In this document: positions 18,309 through 27,649 of the stretch, one piece after another
Position numbering within the stretch: position 1 is the stretch's first letter
How the letters are laid out: the number at the start of each line of letters is the position of its first letter
Assembly (NCBI GenBank): GCA_949825045.1
Contig: OX463814.1
Span: 32,940,383 to 33,004,382 of the forward strand
Length of the DNA stretch: 64,000 nt
Source of the DNA: Argyresthia goedartella
Taxonomy: Eukaryota; Arthropoda; Insecta; Lepidoptera; Argyresthiidae
Direction of reading: 5' to 3'
Position numbers and translations under genes: made by a program
The notes under the pieces: model-generated
The model's database searches: none
The model's input: only the letters and a program-made list of their open reading frames with translations
Told to the model about the DNA's origin: nothing

Positions 18309-21229
18309 TTCATAAGACAACAGAGGACCCAGGCCCTGTCAACATATGTTCTAGTATATTAGAAAACCCTAAGAATAAGGGAAGCTCACATGCTAAGTAT
18401 ATAAGCCTGGTTCATCAGAATATTCAATGTATTAGAGGCAAAGATCTACAAATAGAGTTATTTTTAAATTGTAATAAAATTGACATTTTGTGCATAACAG
18501 AGCACTGGTTAACTATTAATGAAATTATGTTTAGCTTTAAAGATCACCAGGTTGGTAGTTCGTTCACCAGACTTAATTCAATACATGGTGGGGCATTAAT
18601 CATACTAAACAATCATATGAAATTCAAGGAACGTAAGGACATTGTTCCCTTATCTGTTGAACGAACTATAGAACTTGCAGCTGTGGAATTAGAACAGTTC
18701 ATCGTTATATGTGTCTATAGGCCACCCTTGAGCAAGTTTGAAATGTTCGAGAAAATAATGGAATCCGTCCTAACTATTTCATCACACAGTACGAAACGAT
18801 TAATTATATGTGGTGACTTTAATGTTAATCTGTTAGAAAGAACTACTCTCAGCGTTAGATTGATAAATCTTTTCTCATCATTTAGGCTTAGCCATTTATT
18901 TATGGAGCCAACAAGAGTGACTGCTACTAGTGCTACATGCATTGACAACATTTTTACTGATGTTATTCCAATCAGTAAAAGTGTTATCAGTGAATTGGAT
19001 TCAGATCATTTAGGTCAATTATTTCAATATGATTCTATTAGAGAACCTGTCATTAAAAAGAAAATTTCGTTTGTGCCAATAACTGCTGACCGGTTAGAAA
19101 GAATGAGATACTCTTTAGCCCAGGAACTACCGTTTTTGGCTGCTGAACAGTCTCCTAATATAATGTATAACTTATTCTTTGAAACCTTTATGAAACAGTA
19201 CAGCGCGATATTCACTTCAAAATCGGTTGTGGTTAGTGGTTCAAACGACTTTAGTACGTGGGCTACTGCAGAGTTGCATAAACGCAGGCAAGCATTGTAT
19301 GCATTGTATGAGGAACGACGGTTCAACATGAGTGACGAATTTAAAGAACAAGTCAAACAGTTCTCCAAACAATTTAAATTAGACTGTCATACAGCTAAAC
19401 GTAATTTTCTGAGTAGTAAAATTAAGAATAGTTCCGATGTTATAAAAACGACTTGGAAAATAATTAATGAGGAGGCCGGTCGTAGTAAAAAAGCGAGTCA
19501 CGATTACGAACTAAAAATCAATGGAAAGCTTACGAGTTCTAGCTTAGAAGTTGCAACTGAATTTGAATCGTTTTTTACTAATGCACCGGCTTCCACGACT
19601 AAGTATTTAAATTCGTCACCTTTGTCTGCTGTTGCAATATTAAAAGATAATGTCTCAGAGTGTGCTTCATACTTGAATTTTAAGCACGTCACAAGTTCAG
19701 ATGTCGTAAAGGCATTTAAATTGATAAATGTTAAGAAAACGAATGATCTTTGGGGACTCTCTGTTCACGTCGTTAAATCCCTGATCGAATTAATTTCACC
19801 TGACCTAGCGGTCATTTTCAACAATTGTATAGACTGCGGTGAATTTCCTGATTTAATGAAACAAAGTAAGATAATTCCCCTCTTCAAAGCAGGTAGTACT
19901 CAAGACCCCACCAATTTCAGACCTATATCAATACTACCAACTTTTAGTAAAATTTTTGAGAAATTAATCTTATCACAGCTATTACATCACTTTGAATCAA
20001 ATAAGCTAATGCATAACAAACAGTTTGGATTCACTCGCGGTCGTTCAACAACAGATGCCGGAATTCAGTTCATTGAAAGTATTTTTGATGCCTGGGAAGA
20101 GTCACAAGATGCCCTAGGCATTTTTTGTGACTTATCTAAGGCTTTTTATTGCGTTTGTCATGAAACATTGATCAGGAAATTACATCATTATGGAGTTAGA
20201 GACACGTCATTGAATTTGTTAAAATCTTATCTGAACGGAAGAATACAAAGGGTAGACGTAAACGGAGAACGATCACCAGGATCATTGGTTTCTTTGGGCG
20301 TGCCACAGGGCTCAATATTGGGACCCTTCCTATTCCTCATCTATATAAACGACTTACCCTATCTAGGAAGGGACTGTCATGATATGGTACTGTTTGCTGA
20401 TGACAACTCACTTATTTTTAAAACAAAGCGAAACCAACACGCTAATGATGATCACGTGAACAATACCATATCAAGAGTGGTAAATTGGTTTAATGTTAAT
20501 AATTTGCTATTAAATGAGAAAAAGACTAAATGTGTTAAGTTTCTTACTACTAACGTTAAAAATAATCAGACATGTATAACAATTAAAAATGAGGAATTGG
20601 AATTGGTAACCAGCACAGTGTTTCTAGGTATAACGTTGGATTCCAAACTCCAATGGGGTCCACATATTGATAAGCTATCGAACAGACTGAGCTCTGCAGC
20701 TTTTGCATGCAGGAAAATCCGTCACTTGACAGATTTAAAAACAGCCAGATTAGTTTATTTTAGTTATTTTCATAGTATTATGTCCTACGGTATTCTGCTC
20801 TGGGGCAGTGCTACTGACATAAATACTATTTTTGTGCTGCAGAAGCGGGCTGTTCGTGCGATTTATAAAATGAATAATAGAGATTCTCTTAGAAATAAGT
20901 TTAAAGAAGTAAATATATTGACAGTCCATAGTCAATATATTTACGAGAATATTATGTATGTCTATAAGAACATTGTTAACTTTCGAAGAAACTGTGATAT
21001 ACATAACTTTAATACTAGAAACAAGGACAAACTTGTAGTGCCCACTACTCGGCACCATAAAATAAAAAACTCGTTCAAGGGTAATTGTGTAAGATTTTAC
21101 AATAAACTCCCAAGCACTTTGACAGATCTATCAATTAATAAGTTCAAGAAATACATCAAGCAAAGGCTTATTTCTAAAGCTTACTACAGTATTAAAGAGT
21201 ACATAGACGATAAAAATGCTTGGGACTGA
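18290..21229 (+). CDS. LINE-B ORF2, endonuclease-reverse transcriptase
   Basis: Open from 18290, just after TAA at 18287-18289, to TGA at 21227-21229, about 980 codons. There is no ATG in the first 60 codons, so translation would need a shift or reinitiation from ORF1, whose last codon it overlaps. APE-type endonuclease: VHQNIQCI near 18409, TEHW at 18497, VYRPP at 18716, CGDFNVN at 18812, TCIDNIFT at 18938, SDH near 19002. RT: FRPISILPTFSKIFEK at 19919, DLSKAF at 20129, GVPQGSILGP at 20299, FADD at 20393, FLGITLD near 20623. Motif A reads DLSKAFY; the second Asp, strongly conserved in LINEs, is Tyr (TAT, 20147-20149). The first Asp is kept. C-terminus YYSIKEYIDDKNAWD. Confidence 0.9.
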   Translation, partial: QDAFKLVHKTTEDPGPVNICSSILENPKNKGSSHAKYISLVHQNIQCIRGKDLQIELFLNCNKIDILCITEHWLTINEIMFSFKDHQVGSSFTRLNSIHGGALIILNNHMKFKERKDIVPLSVERTIELAAVELEQFIVICVYRPPLSKFEMFEKIMESVLTISSHSTKRLIICGDFNVNLLERTTLSVRLINLFSSFRLSHLFMEPTRVTATSATCIDNIFTDVIPISKSVISELDSDHLGQLFQYDSIREPVIKKKISFVPITADRLERMRYSLAQELPFLAAEQSPNIMYNLFFETFMKQYSAIFTSKSVVVSGSNDFSTWATAELHKRRQALYALYEERRFNMSDEFKEQVKQFSKQFKLDCHTAKRNFLSSKIKNSSDVIKTTWKIINEEAGRSKKASHDYELKINGKLTSSSLEVATEFESFFTNAPASTTKYLNSSPLSAVAILKDNVSECASYLNFKHVTSSDVVKAFKLINVKKTNDLWGLSVHVVKSLIELISPDLAVIFNNCIDCGEFPDLMKQSKIIPLFKAGSTQDPTNFRPISILPTFSKIFEKLILSQLLHHFESNKLMHNKQFGFTRGRSTTDAGIQFIESIFDAWEESQDALGIFCDLSKAFYCVCHETLIRKLHHYGVRDTSLNLLKSYLNGRIQRVDVNGERSPGSLVSLGVPQGSILGPFLFLIYINDLPYLGRDCHDMVLFADDNSLIFKTKRNQHANDDHVNNTISRVVNWFNVNNLLLNEKKTKCVKFLTTNVKNNQTCITIKNEELELVTSTVFLGITLDSKLQWGPHIDKLSNRLSSAAFACRKIRHLTDLKTARLVYFSYFHSIMSYGILLWGSATDINTIFVLQKRAVRAIYKMNNRDSLRNKFKEVNILTVHSQYIYENIMYVYKNIVNFRRNCDIHNFNTRNKDKLVVPTTRHHKIKNSFKGNCVRFYNKLPSTLTDLSINKFKKYIKQRLISKAYYSIKEYIDDKNAWD

Positions 21230-21591
21230 ATTGTTCTAATTAATTGTGAGCATCTTCACTGCCAGAGTTTCTTTTACTGGACACTTGGAGGCCTTTTACA
21301 CCTCCAAAGATTAATTTAATTATACAACTCTTGACTGTGGGGACCATTTACATCTCCTATCATCATTGTATTATTCACTAAAGAGACTATACATCTCTGT
21401 TATTTATATTTTAATTATTTTATTATGACATTTGAGACTCTTTACATCTCTCAGAAACAATAATTAAGTACTTTTTTTTCTGATAATATGATACAAATAA
21501 TAATACCAAATGTTCTGTAAAAATGAAATGAAATGACATGTGAAAGTGCCCTTGTGGCCTATTTACAGAATAATCGTTTTGAGTTTTGAGT

Positions 21592-21950
21592 TTTCAGTCC
21601 GTCCGTCCGTCCGTCTGTCACCAGGCTGTATCTCATGAACCGTGATAATTAGACAGATGAAATTTTTACAGTTGATGTATTTCTGTTGCTGCTATAACAA
21701 CTGATACTAAAAATTAAAATAAAATAAATATTTAAGGGGGCTCCCACACAACAATTATTTCGATACCATATACAAACTTATGAATGCACCTGGTTACGTG
21801 CATGGAGTGTGAAAGTAGCCGCACCAATAACTTAGTAAACAACATTTTGCTATGTAAAATCCAAACTATTCACTCCACACCATCCCTACCATTGTAAGGT
21901 GTTTCGGAACTCTTCGTGCGCAAGTTAGACTCGCACTTGATCGGTTTTTT
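21592..21950 (+). mobile_element. GTCY MITE, right piece cut by LINE-B
   Basis: Continues the piece at 16264-16326: (TCCG)n, TCACCAGGCTGTATCTCATG, GCTGCTATAACAACTGATAC, GGGGGCTCCCACACAACAAT, CGGAACTCTTCGTGCGCAAG, GCACTTGATCGGTTTTTT. Together the two pieces make one full-length element. Confidence 0.85.
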
Positions 21951-22002
21951 ATACTAAATTATATATCTCTAGTTGTAAGGTATTTATAAATATGGGTTTT
22001 CG

Positions 22003-22345
22003 TTAATCTGAAAGCTTTGTTTTGGGATCGTAGCCATAAATCCATGTTTTGTCACCTATTACTATATTCCACACCAAATTTGACGCCCCTTCGTTAAATC
22101 TGGTAAGCATGGTATTGCACCAAGTGACACGGACCATTTCTTGAGCCTCGGTCAAATTGTGTGGGATCCACCGCAGCATTCTCACACCCAAATGTTTGTG
22201 TAGGAATTATTTTATTTGACTCATGCCTATGTCTAAGGATGCCCGAATCTCATGTTAGGTCACATGCTTGTCTGTTTCGATCATACGGCGCACAATATCG
22301 ATGTTTTTCTTGTTTAAAGCGGTGGACCAACGACCATCAGCAATA
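22003..22345 (-). pseudogene. Mariner transposase, internal part (minus strand)
   Basis: Minus-strand reading: DGRWSTALNKKNIDIVRRMI, a stop, HEIRASLDIGMSQIK, a stop, then HKHLGVRMLRWIPHNLTEAQ, NTMLTRFNEGASNLVWNIVI, GDKTWIYGYDPKTK. WIPHNLTEAQ fills the place of the mariner WVPHEL motif. GDKTWI holds the first catalytic Asp of the DDD triad (usually GDETW). The rest of the catalytic domain and the right terminus are missing. The N-terminal part is at 23595-23732, beyond the LINE-C insertion. Confidence 0.88.
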
Positions 22346-23331
22346 GAATTCAAAAGGCAGAAGTCAACGGCGTTAAATCTGATGGATCGGGGGTAAAAAT
22401 TGGCGTTCCACAAGGTTCCATATTAGGCCCTTTCTTATTCCTGGTATATATTAACGATCTGCCTTTTATGGTGGAGAAATTGACTACCATAGTGTTGTTT
22501 GCTGATGATAATTCACTGGTCTTCAAAATTGAAAGCCAAAAAGAAGATTTTGATGATGTCAATAGAGTATTATCTTTAACCTTGAATTGGTTCACAGTTA
22601 ACAATTTATTGTTAAATGTTGGTAAAACCAAATGTATCAAATTCTCACTTCCAAATGTCAGGCAAGTTGGAACCAGTTTAGTGTTGGACAGCAATACGTT
22701 AGAATTAGTAAATGACACGAAGTTTCTTGGAATAACCATTGATAACAAATTGCAGTGGGGACCCCACATAGAAAAATTGGCTGGTAAATTAAGTTCTGCG
22801 GCTAACGCTGTTAGGAACATCAGACAAAACACGGATGTGGCTACATCTAGGCTAGTATAATTTAGTTACTTTCATAGGGTCATGTCCTATGGTATCTTGT
22901 TGTGGGGAAAAGCAGCGGATATTCAAACTATTTTTATTTTACAGAAAAGAGCTATTCGAGCAATTTATAATTTAAAACGCACAGACTCCTTAAGACAGCT
23001 TTTTAAAGAAATTGACATACTAACCGTAGCCAGTCAATTTATTTTCGAAAATATAATGTACGTACGAAAGAACCTTACAAAATTCCCCAAACTTAGCGAT
23101 AGCTGTAATGTTAACCTAAGAAATAATCACAGACTACTTGCGCCCCGGTTTAGACTCGCGAAGGTTAGCAATTCTTTCAAGGGTCAATGTATTCTCTACT
23201 ACAACAAGATACCTCTGGAGATCTTGACATTGCCATTTGAGCAATTTAAAATCCATGTTAAAGCGACTTTGTCGAAAAAGGGATATAACAATGTTCAAGA
23301 TTACTTAAATGATGGGTCTGTATGGGGTTAA
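22346..23331 (+). pseudogene. LINE-C reverse transcriptase, truncated, one stop
   Basis: The frame starts RIQKAEVNGVKSDGSG and continues GVPQGSILGPFLFLVYINDL, FADD at 22498-22509, KFLGITIDNKLQWGPH. It meets TAA at 22858-22860 where relatives have a Tyr codon (LVYFSYFH), then resumes in the same frame as FSYFHRVMSYGILLWG to a proper end at 23331 (YNNVQDYLNDGSVWG). One nonsense change therefore separates two otherwise intact halves of about 330 codons. The endonuclease, motif A and fingers region are absent by 5' truncation. Confidence 0.88.
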
Positions 23332-23594
23332 TCTGGCTCAACACAGACCTTGCTGTTAATAATTTTGTAATTATTTATTCCTGCTTATTAATTATGATAA
23401 TGACTAAATATTATATTTTGTATTAGTTAAGCATAAGCAATTTTTAAAAAGAGATCTAAAAATCTATCTGTGGGAGTTTCTACGCCCTTCTTCTCCCACA
23501 GTGGTCCAATGTAGAGAAGTGGCAAAAAATGACGATTGCTAAGTATATGTAAACATCTACAGTAATAAAGACATTTGGTATTTGGTATATTTGG
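22346..23594 (+). mobile_element. LINE-C copy, 5'-truncated, inserted in mariner
   Basis: Begins inside the RT domain and ends with a (ATTTGGT)n tail (23572-23595). The 3' UTR carries the stem CTGTGGGAG/CTCCCACAG (23468-23476, 23493-23501). The flanks GACCATCAGCAA (left) and GGTATCGCAAGA (right) suggest a short, partly decayed target duplication around ATC.GCAA. Confidence 0.85.
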
Positions 23595-23905
23595 TATCGC
23601 AAGATTCGTCGGAGATTCTGCAAAAAAGCTACAAATAGTCATCTTGCATGGTGTTTCATCGCCAAAAGCAGATTGAAGCCGAGCGAGGCTCTGTTGAGCT
23701 GTCAAATTGAACTTGAAATCGTAGAAAATCATGCTACGATAAATTTTCCCGAGTTAAATCCATGTCAATGTAGACAAGCAAGACAGTCAGTAGAAACAAA
23801 CTGTATTCAACAGCCAAAGAGTTCCATTGTCATATGTTGTAATTATTTTTAAAATATTGTTTATGTAAGTGGCCAGTTCCGGAAACTTTTAGTGCGACCT
23901 ACGTA
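23595..23905 (-). pseudogene. Mariner transposase N-terminus and terminal repeat (minus strand)
   Basis: ATG at 23732 (minus) starts MIFYDFKFNLTAQQSLARLQ, SAFGDETPCKMTIC..FFAE, the first helix-turn-helix of mariner transposase, and runs to the LINE-C junction. Upstream, the plus strand reads CAGTTCCGGAAACTTTTAGT then GCGACCTACGTA at 23874-23905, the reverse complement of a mariner terminal inverted repeat (TAGGTCGCACTAAAAGTTTC). It pairs with the part at 22003-22345 as one element. Confidence 0.85.
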
Positions 23906-23954
23906 TTACCTAGAAAGGCACATTTAGAATTTGTTAGTGCTATATCTAATAATG

Positions 23955-24135
23955 AAAGGCTTGCCAAGGCGTCTGCGGATAGTATCGGGCTAGGGAGAAA
24001 GAAAAAAAAGCACCAGGTCTAGGATGTTTATACATAAATGTGTAACGTCGCTGTTTGTGGTTCCCACGACACAGGGTATCCTAGTCTGGGGCCAGAAGTA
24101 ATGTATGTGCCTGTATATACATGTTTAAGCTTATG
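23955..24135 (+). mobile_element. SINE-2 copy, head decayed
   Basis: GCACCAGGTCTAGGATGTTT, ACGTCGCTGTTTGTGGTTCC, ACACAGGGTATCCTAGTCTG, GGGCCAGAAGTAATGTATGT. The tRNA-like head is only partly recognisable before 24000. Confidence 0.7.
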
Positions 24136-24340
24136 GATCTGATGTGTAAACTGTCTACACTACCACGGTTACGGAATACTGCGCAGGCCTTACAAGATCA
24201 GACTACATTATTCTGTTGAACTTATGTGACAGGCTTCTCAAAAAGCTCCTTACATCCTAGAGAGGGCTGGGAGTCACCATTGTCGATAGACTGATGATGA
24301 TGTCCTCCAAGCTGATACGGCTACGGCGACTGCCATAGAC

Positions 24341-25195
24341 TTAAAGCGGGCGTCGCTGGTGTTCCCGAATGTGGCTGACGTAGCCAATCTTGGCCTTAAA
24401 CGTTTTTCCACAGGTTGCACATTTAAGTGTGCCGTTCTCATAATTATAGTTAATGGCTGCAGGTGTTCGAGCCGTGGCTTCATCTCGCTTCTTGTCCAGG
24501 TCAGCGCGACGCCGTGCTTCGAATTCAAAAATCTTCTTTTGTGCGAGATGCCTCCATTCTGGTCGCTGGGCTGCACGATCTTCCCAGGTGTCCGGGTCTA
24601 TGTCGCAGCGCTTCATATGCCTCTTTAACACGTCTTTAAAGCGTAGAAACTGGCCACCTTGCTTGCGCTTGCCTTCTTGGAGCTCTGCATAAAAGACGCG
24701 CTTAGCCAGCCTCTCGTCGGGCATGCGGGAGAGGTGTCCGCACCAGCGCAGTTGTCGCCGTATCAGATAGGCTTCAATACCGCCAACATTCGCTCTGCGT
24801 AGCACCTCTGTGTTGCGAATGCGATCAAACCATTTGATATCCAAGATATTACGAAGACATTTGAGGTGAAACCTATCCAACGTCCGGATGTGCCTCCGGT
24901 ACAAACACCATGTCTCCGCTGAGTACAGAAGATTTGGCAGCACCGTAGCCATGTACACTGCGATCTTGGTAGTCCGACTTATATCATGCGAACGGAACAA
25001 CCTCTGTTCCAGCTTCCCGTAAGTCGCTGAAGCAGCGCCGATTCTGCTGTTGATCTCAGCGTCTAGGTCTCCACGAGATGTTATCGTGCTTCCCAGGTAT
25101 CTGAATTTTTCTACTTGCTTCAGAGTATCTCCTCCTAGGCTTATTTTTAGTGCAGGACTGGGCGTTTGAAGTGTTTCCAGGGACATAACTTCCGT
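24341..25195 (-). pseudogene. RTE-1 RT C-terminal part with C2H2 zinc finger
   Basis: Continues the RT frame after the LINE-C insertion ([11 protein letters not shown]). It includes [60 protein letters not shown] and a run typical of RTE-like elements. It ends with a zinc finger [20 protein letters not shown]+H (C-x2-C-x12-H-x3-H) near 24355-24415. A C-terminal C2H2 finger would be expected to bind template RNA or target DNA. This stretch of 281 codons has no stop. Confidence 0.82.
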
Positions 25196-25630
25196 TTAAG
25201 TTTAAGTTAAGCAATTCTTTCAAGGGTCAGTGCATTCTCTACTACAATAAGATACCTCTGGAGATTTTGAAATTGCCATTTGAGCAATTTAAAAAGCATG
25301 TTAAAGCGACTTTGTCGAAAAAGGGATATTACAATGTTCAAGATTACTTAAATGACAGGACTGAATGGGGTTAATCTGGCTCAACACAGACCTTGCTGTT
25401 AATAATTTTGTAATTATTTATTCCAGCTTATTAAATAAAAATAAATCATAATTGTATTAGTTAAGCACAACCTATTTTTAAAAGAGATCTAAAAATCAAT
25501 CTGTGGGAGTTTCTACGCCCTTCTTCTCCCACAATGGTCCAATGTAGAGAAGAGGCAAAAAATGACGTTTGCTAAGAATATGTAAATATCTACAGTAATA
25601 AAGTACTTTTGAGTTTGAGTTTGAGTTTGA
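25196..25630 (+). mobile_element. LINE-C fragment inserted in RTE-1
   Basis: From TTTAAGTTAAGCAATTCTTT it gives the last 55 or so codons of LINE-C (SNSFKGQCILYYNKIPLEIL.., YYNVQDYLNDRTEWG), the 3' UTR with stem CTGTGGGAG/CTCCCACAA (25501-25509, 25526-25534) and a (TTTGAG)n tail (25609-25635). It resembles the copy at 22346 at roughly nine bases in ten. Without it the RTE-1 frame reads ISVNKT|EVMSL across the junction. Confidence 0.85.
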
Positions 25631-26949
25631 GTTTTATTAACACTTATTTTTAGCCCGTACCTACAGCAAGCTTCACCGAGTTTAATCATCAGCTCTTGTA
25701 GACCTTCTGGGGTAACCGCCACAAAACACAGGTCGTCAGCGTACATTATCTCTGTGATGATACAATGAGAGACTTTAGTGTGCGCCCTAAGTCTAGATAG
25801 GTTGAACAGCTTTCCATCCATCCGGAAGCGGATAAAAATGCCTTCTGAAGTGTCTTTCAGGGATTCTCTAACCACCACGGCAAAATACAAGGCGAACAGA
25901 GTGGGTGCCAAAACACATCCTTGTTTGACTCCACAGGTAACGGATAAAAACTCTGTCTGTTCGCCATTTGCTGAAACGCAACAGGTCATATCATCGTGGA
26001 GGAGACGAATGAGCCTTATAAACTTTTCCGGGCACCCATACTTCTCTAGAACCAGCCATAGGGCTTTGCGAGGAACGCTGTCGAATGCTTTCTCCAGATC
26101 TACGAAGCAGAGGTGGAGGGGTTGTCCTTGCTCTTTGCTTTTCTCTTGTAGCTGCCGCAGACTAAAGATAGCTTCACTTGTCCCTCGTTCTGGCCTGAAA
26201 CCAAACTGGCTTTCTGGTAGTATTTTTTCGGAGATTGGTATAAGCCTATTCAGTAGGAATTTAGCAAAAATTTTCCCAGGAATACAGAGCAGTAATATGC
26301 CACGGTAGGAGTTACAATCGGAGTGGTCTCCTTTATCCTTGTACAGAGTACATATACGCGAGATCTTGAAGTTATTTGGTACAAGTTCTTCACTCCACAT
26401 CAGAGAAAATAATTTCCAGAGGGTATTGTGTAGGTTCTCTCCGCCGTACTTAAGAAGTTCTCCAGGAATGTCGTCCACTCCGACCGCCTTCTTGTTTGGT
26501 TGATTTTTTATTGCTGCAACTACTTCATCAAGCGTGGGTGGTTCACTTAGTTCAGTTGCTTTGGGAAGTTTTCGGAGTCCTCTAATATGCTGCAGAACAG
26601 CTGCCCGGTCTACATTCAGCAATTAATTGAAGTGCTGCGCCCACCGATCAAGAACGTCTTTTTTCGTAGTAAACCGCTGAGTACCGTTCATAGACTTCAA
26701 TGGCACATTTATACGAGGCGCACTTCCGACTAGCTTCCTTACTTCAGCATGAAACAAACCAAGTCGTTTGTGCTGGGAAAGCCAGTTGATGTAGTCAGCC
26801 TTCTTTTTCCACCACTGATCCTTCACCTCGCGTGTAATGGTTCGAAGTGCCGCGTTACTTTTCTTTATCTCCTTCAAAGTCTCGCGTGAATTCCTGCCTC
26901 GCCGACGACGTAACAGAGTGCGGTGTTTTGCAATCGCTTTAGTGATCAT
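25630..26949 (-). pseudogene. RTE-1 linker and reverse-transcriptase core
   Basis: Minus strand. 26949-26623 encodes the linker (ITKAIAKHRTLLRRRRGRNS.., KDQWWKKKADYINWLSQHKR) and ends with a TAA at 26625-26623. The same frame continues at 26622: KKAVGVDDIPGELLKYGG, NSYRGILLLCIPGKIFAKFL, SQFGFRPERGTSEA, motif A FVDLEKAFDSV (about 26104), GVKQGCVLAPTLFALYF (about 25930), YADD (about 25741) and KISVNK, where LINE-C cuts in. All catalytic residues are present. The endonuclease is missing by truncation at about 26995. One stop and one insertion disable it. Confidence 0.85.
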
Positions 26950-26995
26950 TTGATCGTTCTCGTCAAACCAGTCTTCGTTAGTCCATTAATATATG

Positions 26996-27224
26996 TCGAA
27001 TAAAAGAATATTATGAAGCGGGCAGCAACATCTGGCCGAGACGGGCACTGGATGGGTGTCCGTTCTATGTAGCATTTGTTTCAAACGCTTCCGTGTTGCG
27101 GATGATACGTTAAGCAGTAAGTTCTGGCTACTATGGCTACTCGGTGGTAGTAGTTGTAAGCTGTGTTCTAACACAGCTCGGTAACTTCTGACAGTCGGGT
27201 TGGCCACAAGCCTGACACCCCTCC
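26996..27224. other. Unassigned sequence between RTE-1 and a J 3' end
   Basis: An 82-codon minus-strand frame here (26986-27234) has no recognised motif. It may be the 5' part of the J fragment or of RTE-1. Confidence 0.4.
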
Positions 27225-27326
27225 GACAACCCACACTGAGCCAGCGTGGTGGAGTATGGTTTAATCTTACTCGTACCCGGGTAAAGGCCGGTGCCCCTCG
27301 GTGGGGACATTATGGGCTTTTTTCAT
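27225..27326 (+). mobile_element. Element J, 3' end copy
   Basis: ACACTGAGCCAGCGTGGTGG, TTAATCTTACTCGTACCCGG, AAAGGCCGGTGCCCCTCGGT and GGGGACATTATGGGC match 8322-8415 with scattered changes. Confidence 0.75.
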
Positions 27327-27649
27327 ATATATCGACCTGTGGCAGCTCGTCCTAAAAACCGCTGGTGCAGTGCACTCGCGCAAAAATCACTAATATATAT
27401 ATTTTTATGCTATTAACCGGTTGATGACCGCGCTTACGTGCGAGGATTCGTGATTTTATACCCTATGCCATGGTAATAAAATTCAAAAACCTATAACGGG
27501 AAATGGCATTTCTAGAAATGCGAGTCCTTAAGAGTGTACATGCGTATAGAATATATATAATAGAAATATATATTTGTATTTTTTGTGGGATTGCACTGTT
27601 GATATGTTTTCGATATAATGGTGTAGCTTCCGTTCTTGCTTCGATTCAC
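27327..27649. other. No gene; AT-rich with a small dispersed block
   Basis: GTGATTTTATACCCTATGCC near 27451-27470 resembles CACGATTTTGTACCTCATGC at 38268-38287, part of a short repeat of unknown family. Confidence 0.45.

Larger units (their letters stand above)
16327..21591 (+). mobile_element. LINE-B, full-length 5.27 kb non-LTR retrotransposon
   Basis: TTTCAGTC flanks both sides (16319-16326 and 21592-21599), an 8-bp target-site duplication that fixes both ends. The element starts AGTGTGCAACACTGGCTGTC and has a 5' UTR of about 415 bp. ORF1 (coiled coil plus esterase-like) and ORF2 (endonuclease plus RT) follow, then a 3' UTR with stem TTGGAGG/CCTCCAA (21285-21291, 21301-21307) and a GTTTTGAGTTTTGAG tail. 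The architecture fits CR1/L2-like elements of the jockey group, where an ORF1 esterase is known. It is dead: ORF1 has a stop and a frameshift, and ORF2 has a changed motif A residue and no good start. Confidence 0.9.
24290..26995 (-). mobile_element. RTE-1: RTE-like LINE, 5'-truncated, split by LINE-C
   Basis: A minus-strand element. After the ORF end (24341) a short 3' UTR reaches CATCATCATC at about 24292-24301 (plus-strand GATGATGATG), the type of tail expected of RTE elements. The 5' side stops at about 26995 with NEDWFDENDQMITKAI, the segment between endonuclease and RT. A LINE-C fragment sits at 25196-25630. The clade is inferred from the RT text and the tail. Confidence 0.75.

Noticed and set aside
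23427..23594. C-terminal half of the 101-codon minus frame as mariner protein
   Set aside because: Mariner similarity stops at about 23595; the remainder is antisense of the LINE-C tail and 3' UTR.
24341..25186. Host zinc-finger gene
   Set aside because: The C2H2 finger follows RT C-terminal motifs in one frame that connects to the RT core across the LINE-C insertion.
25513..25629. End of the RTE-1 frame (TQTQTQ...) as a natural C-terminus
   Set aside because: The Thr-Gln run is the antisense of the LINE-C (TTTGAG)n tail.
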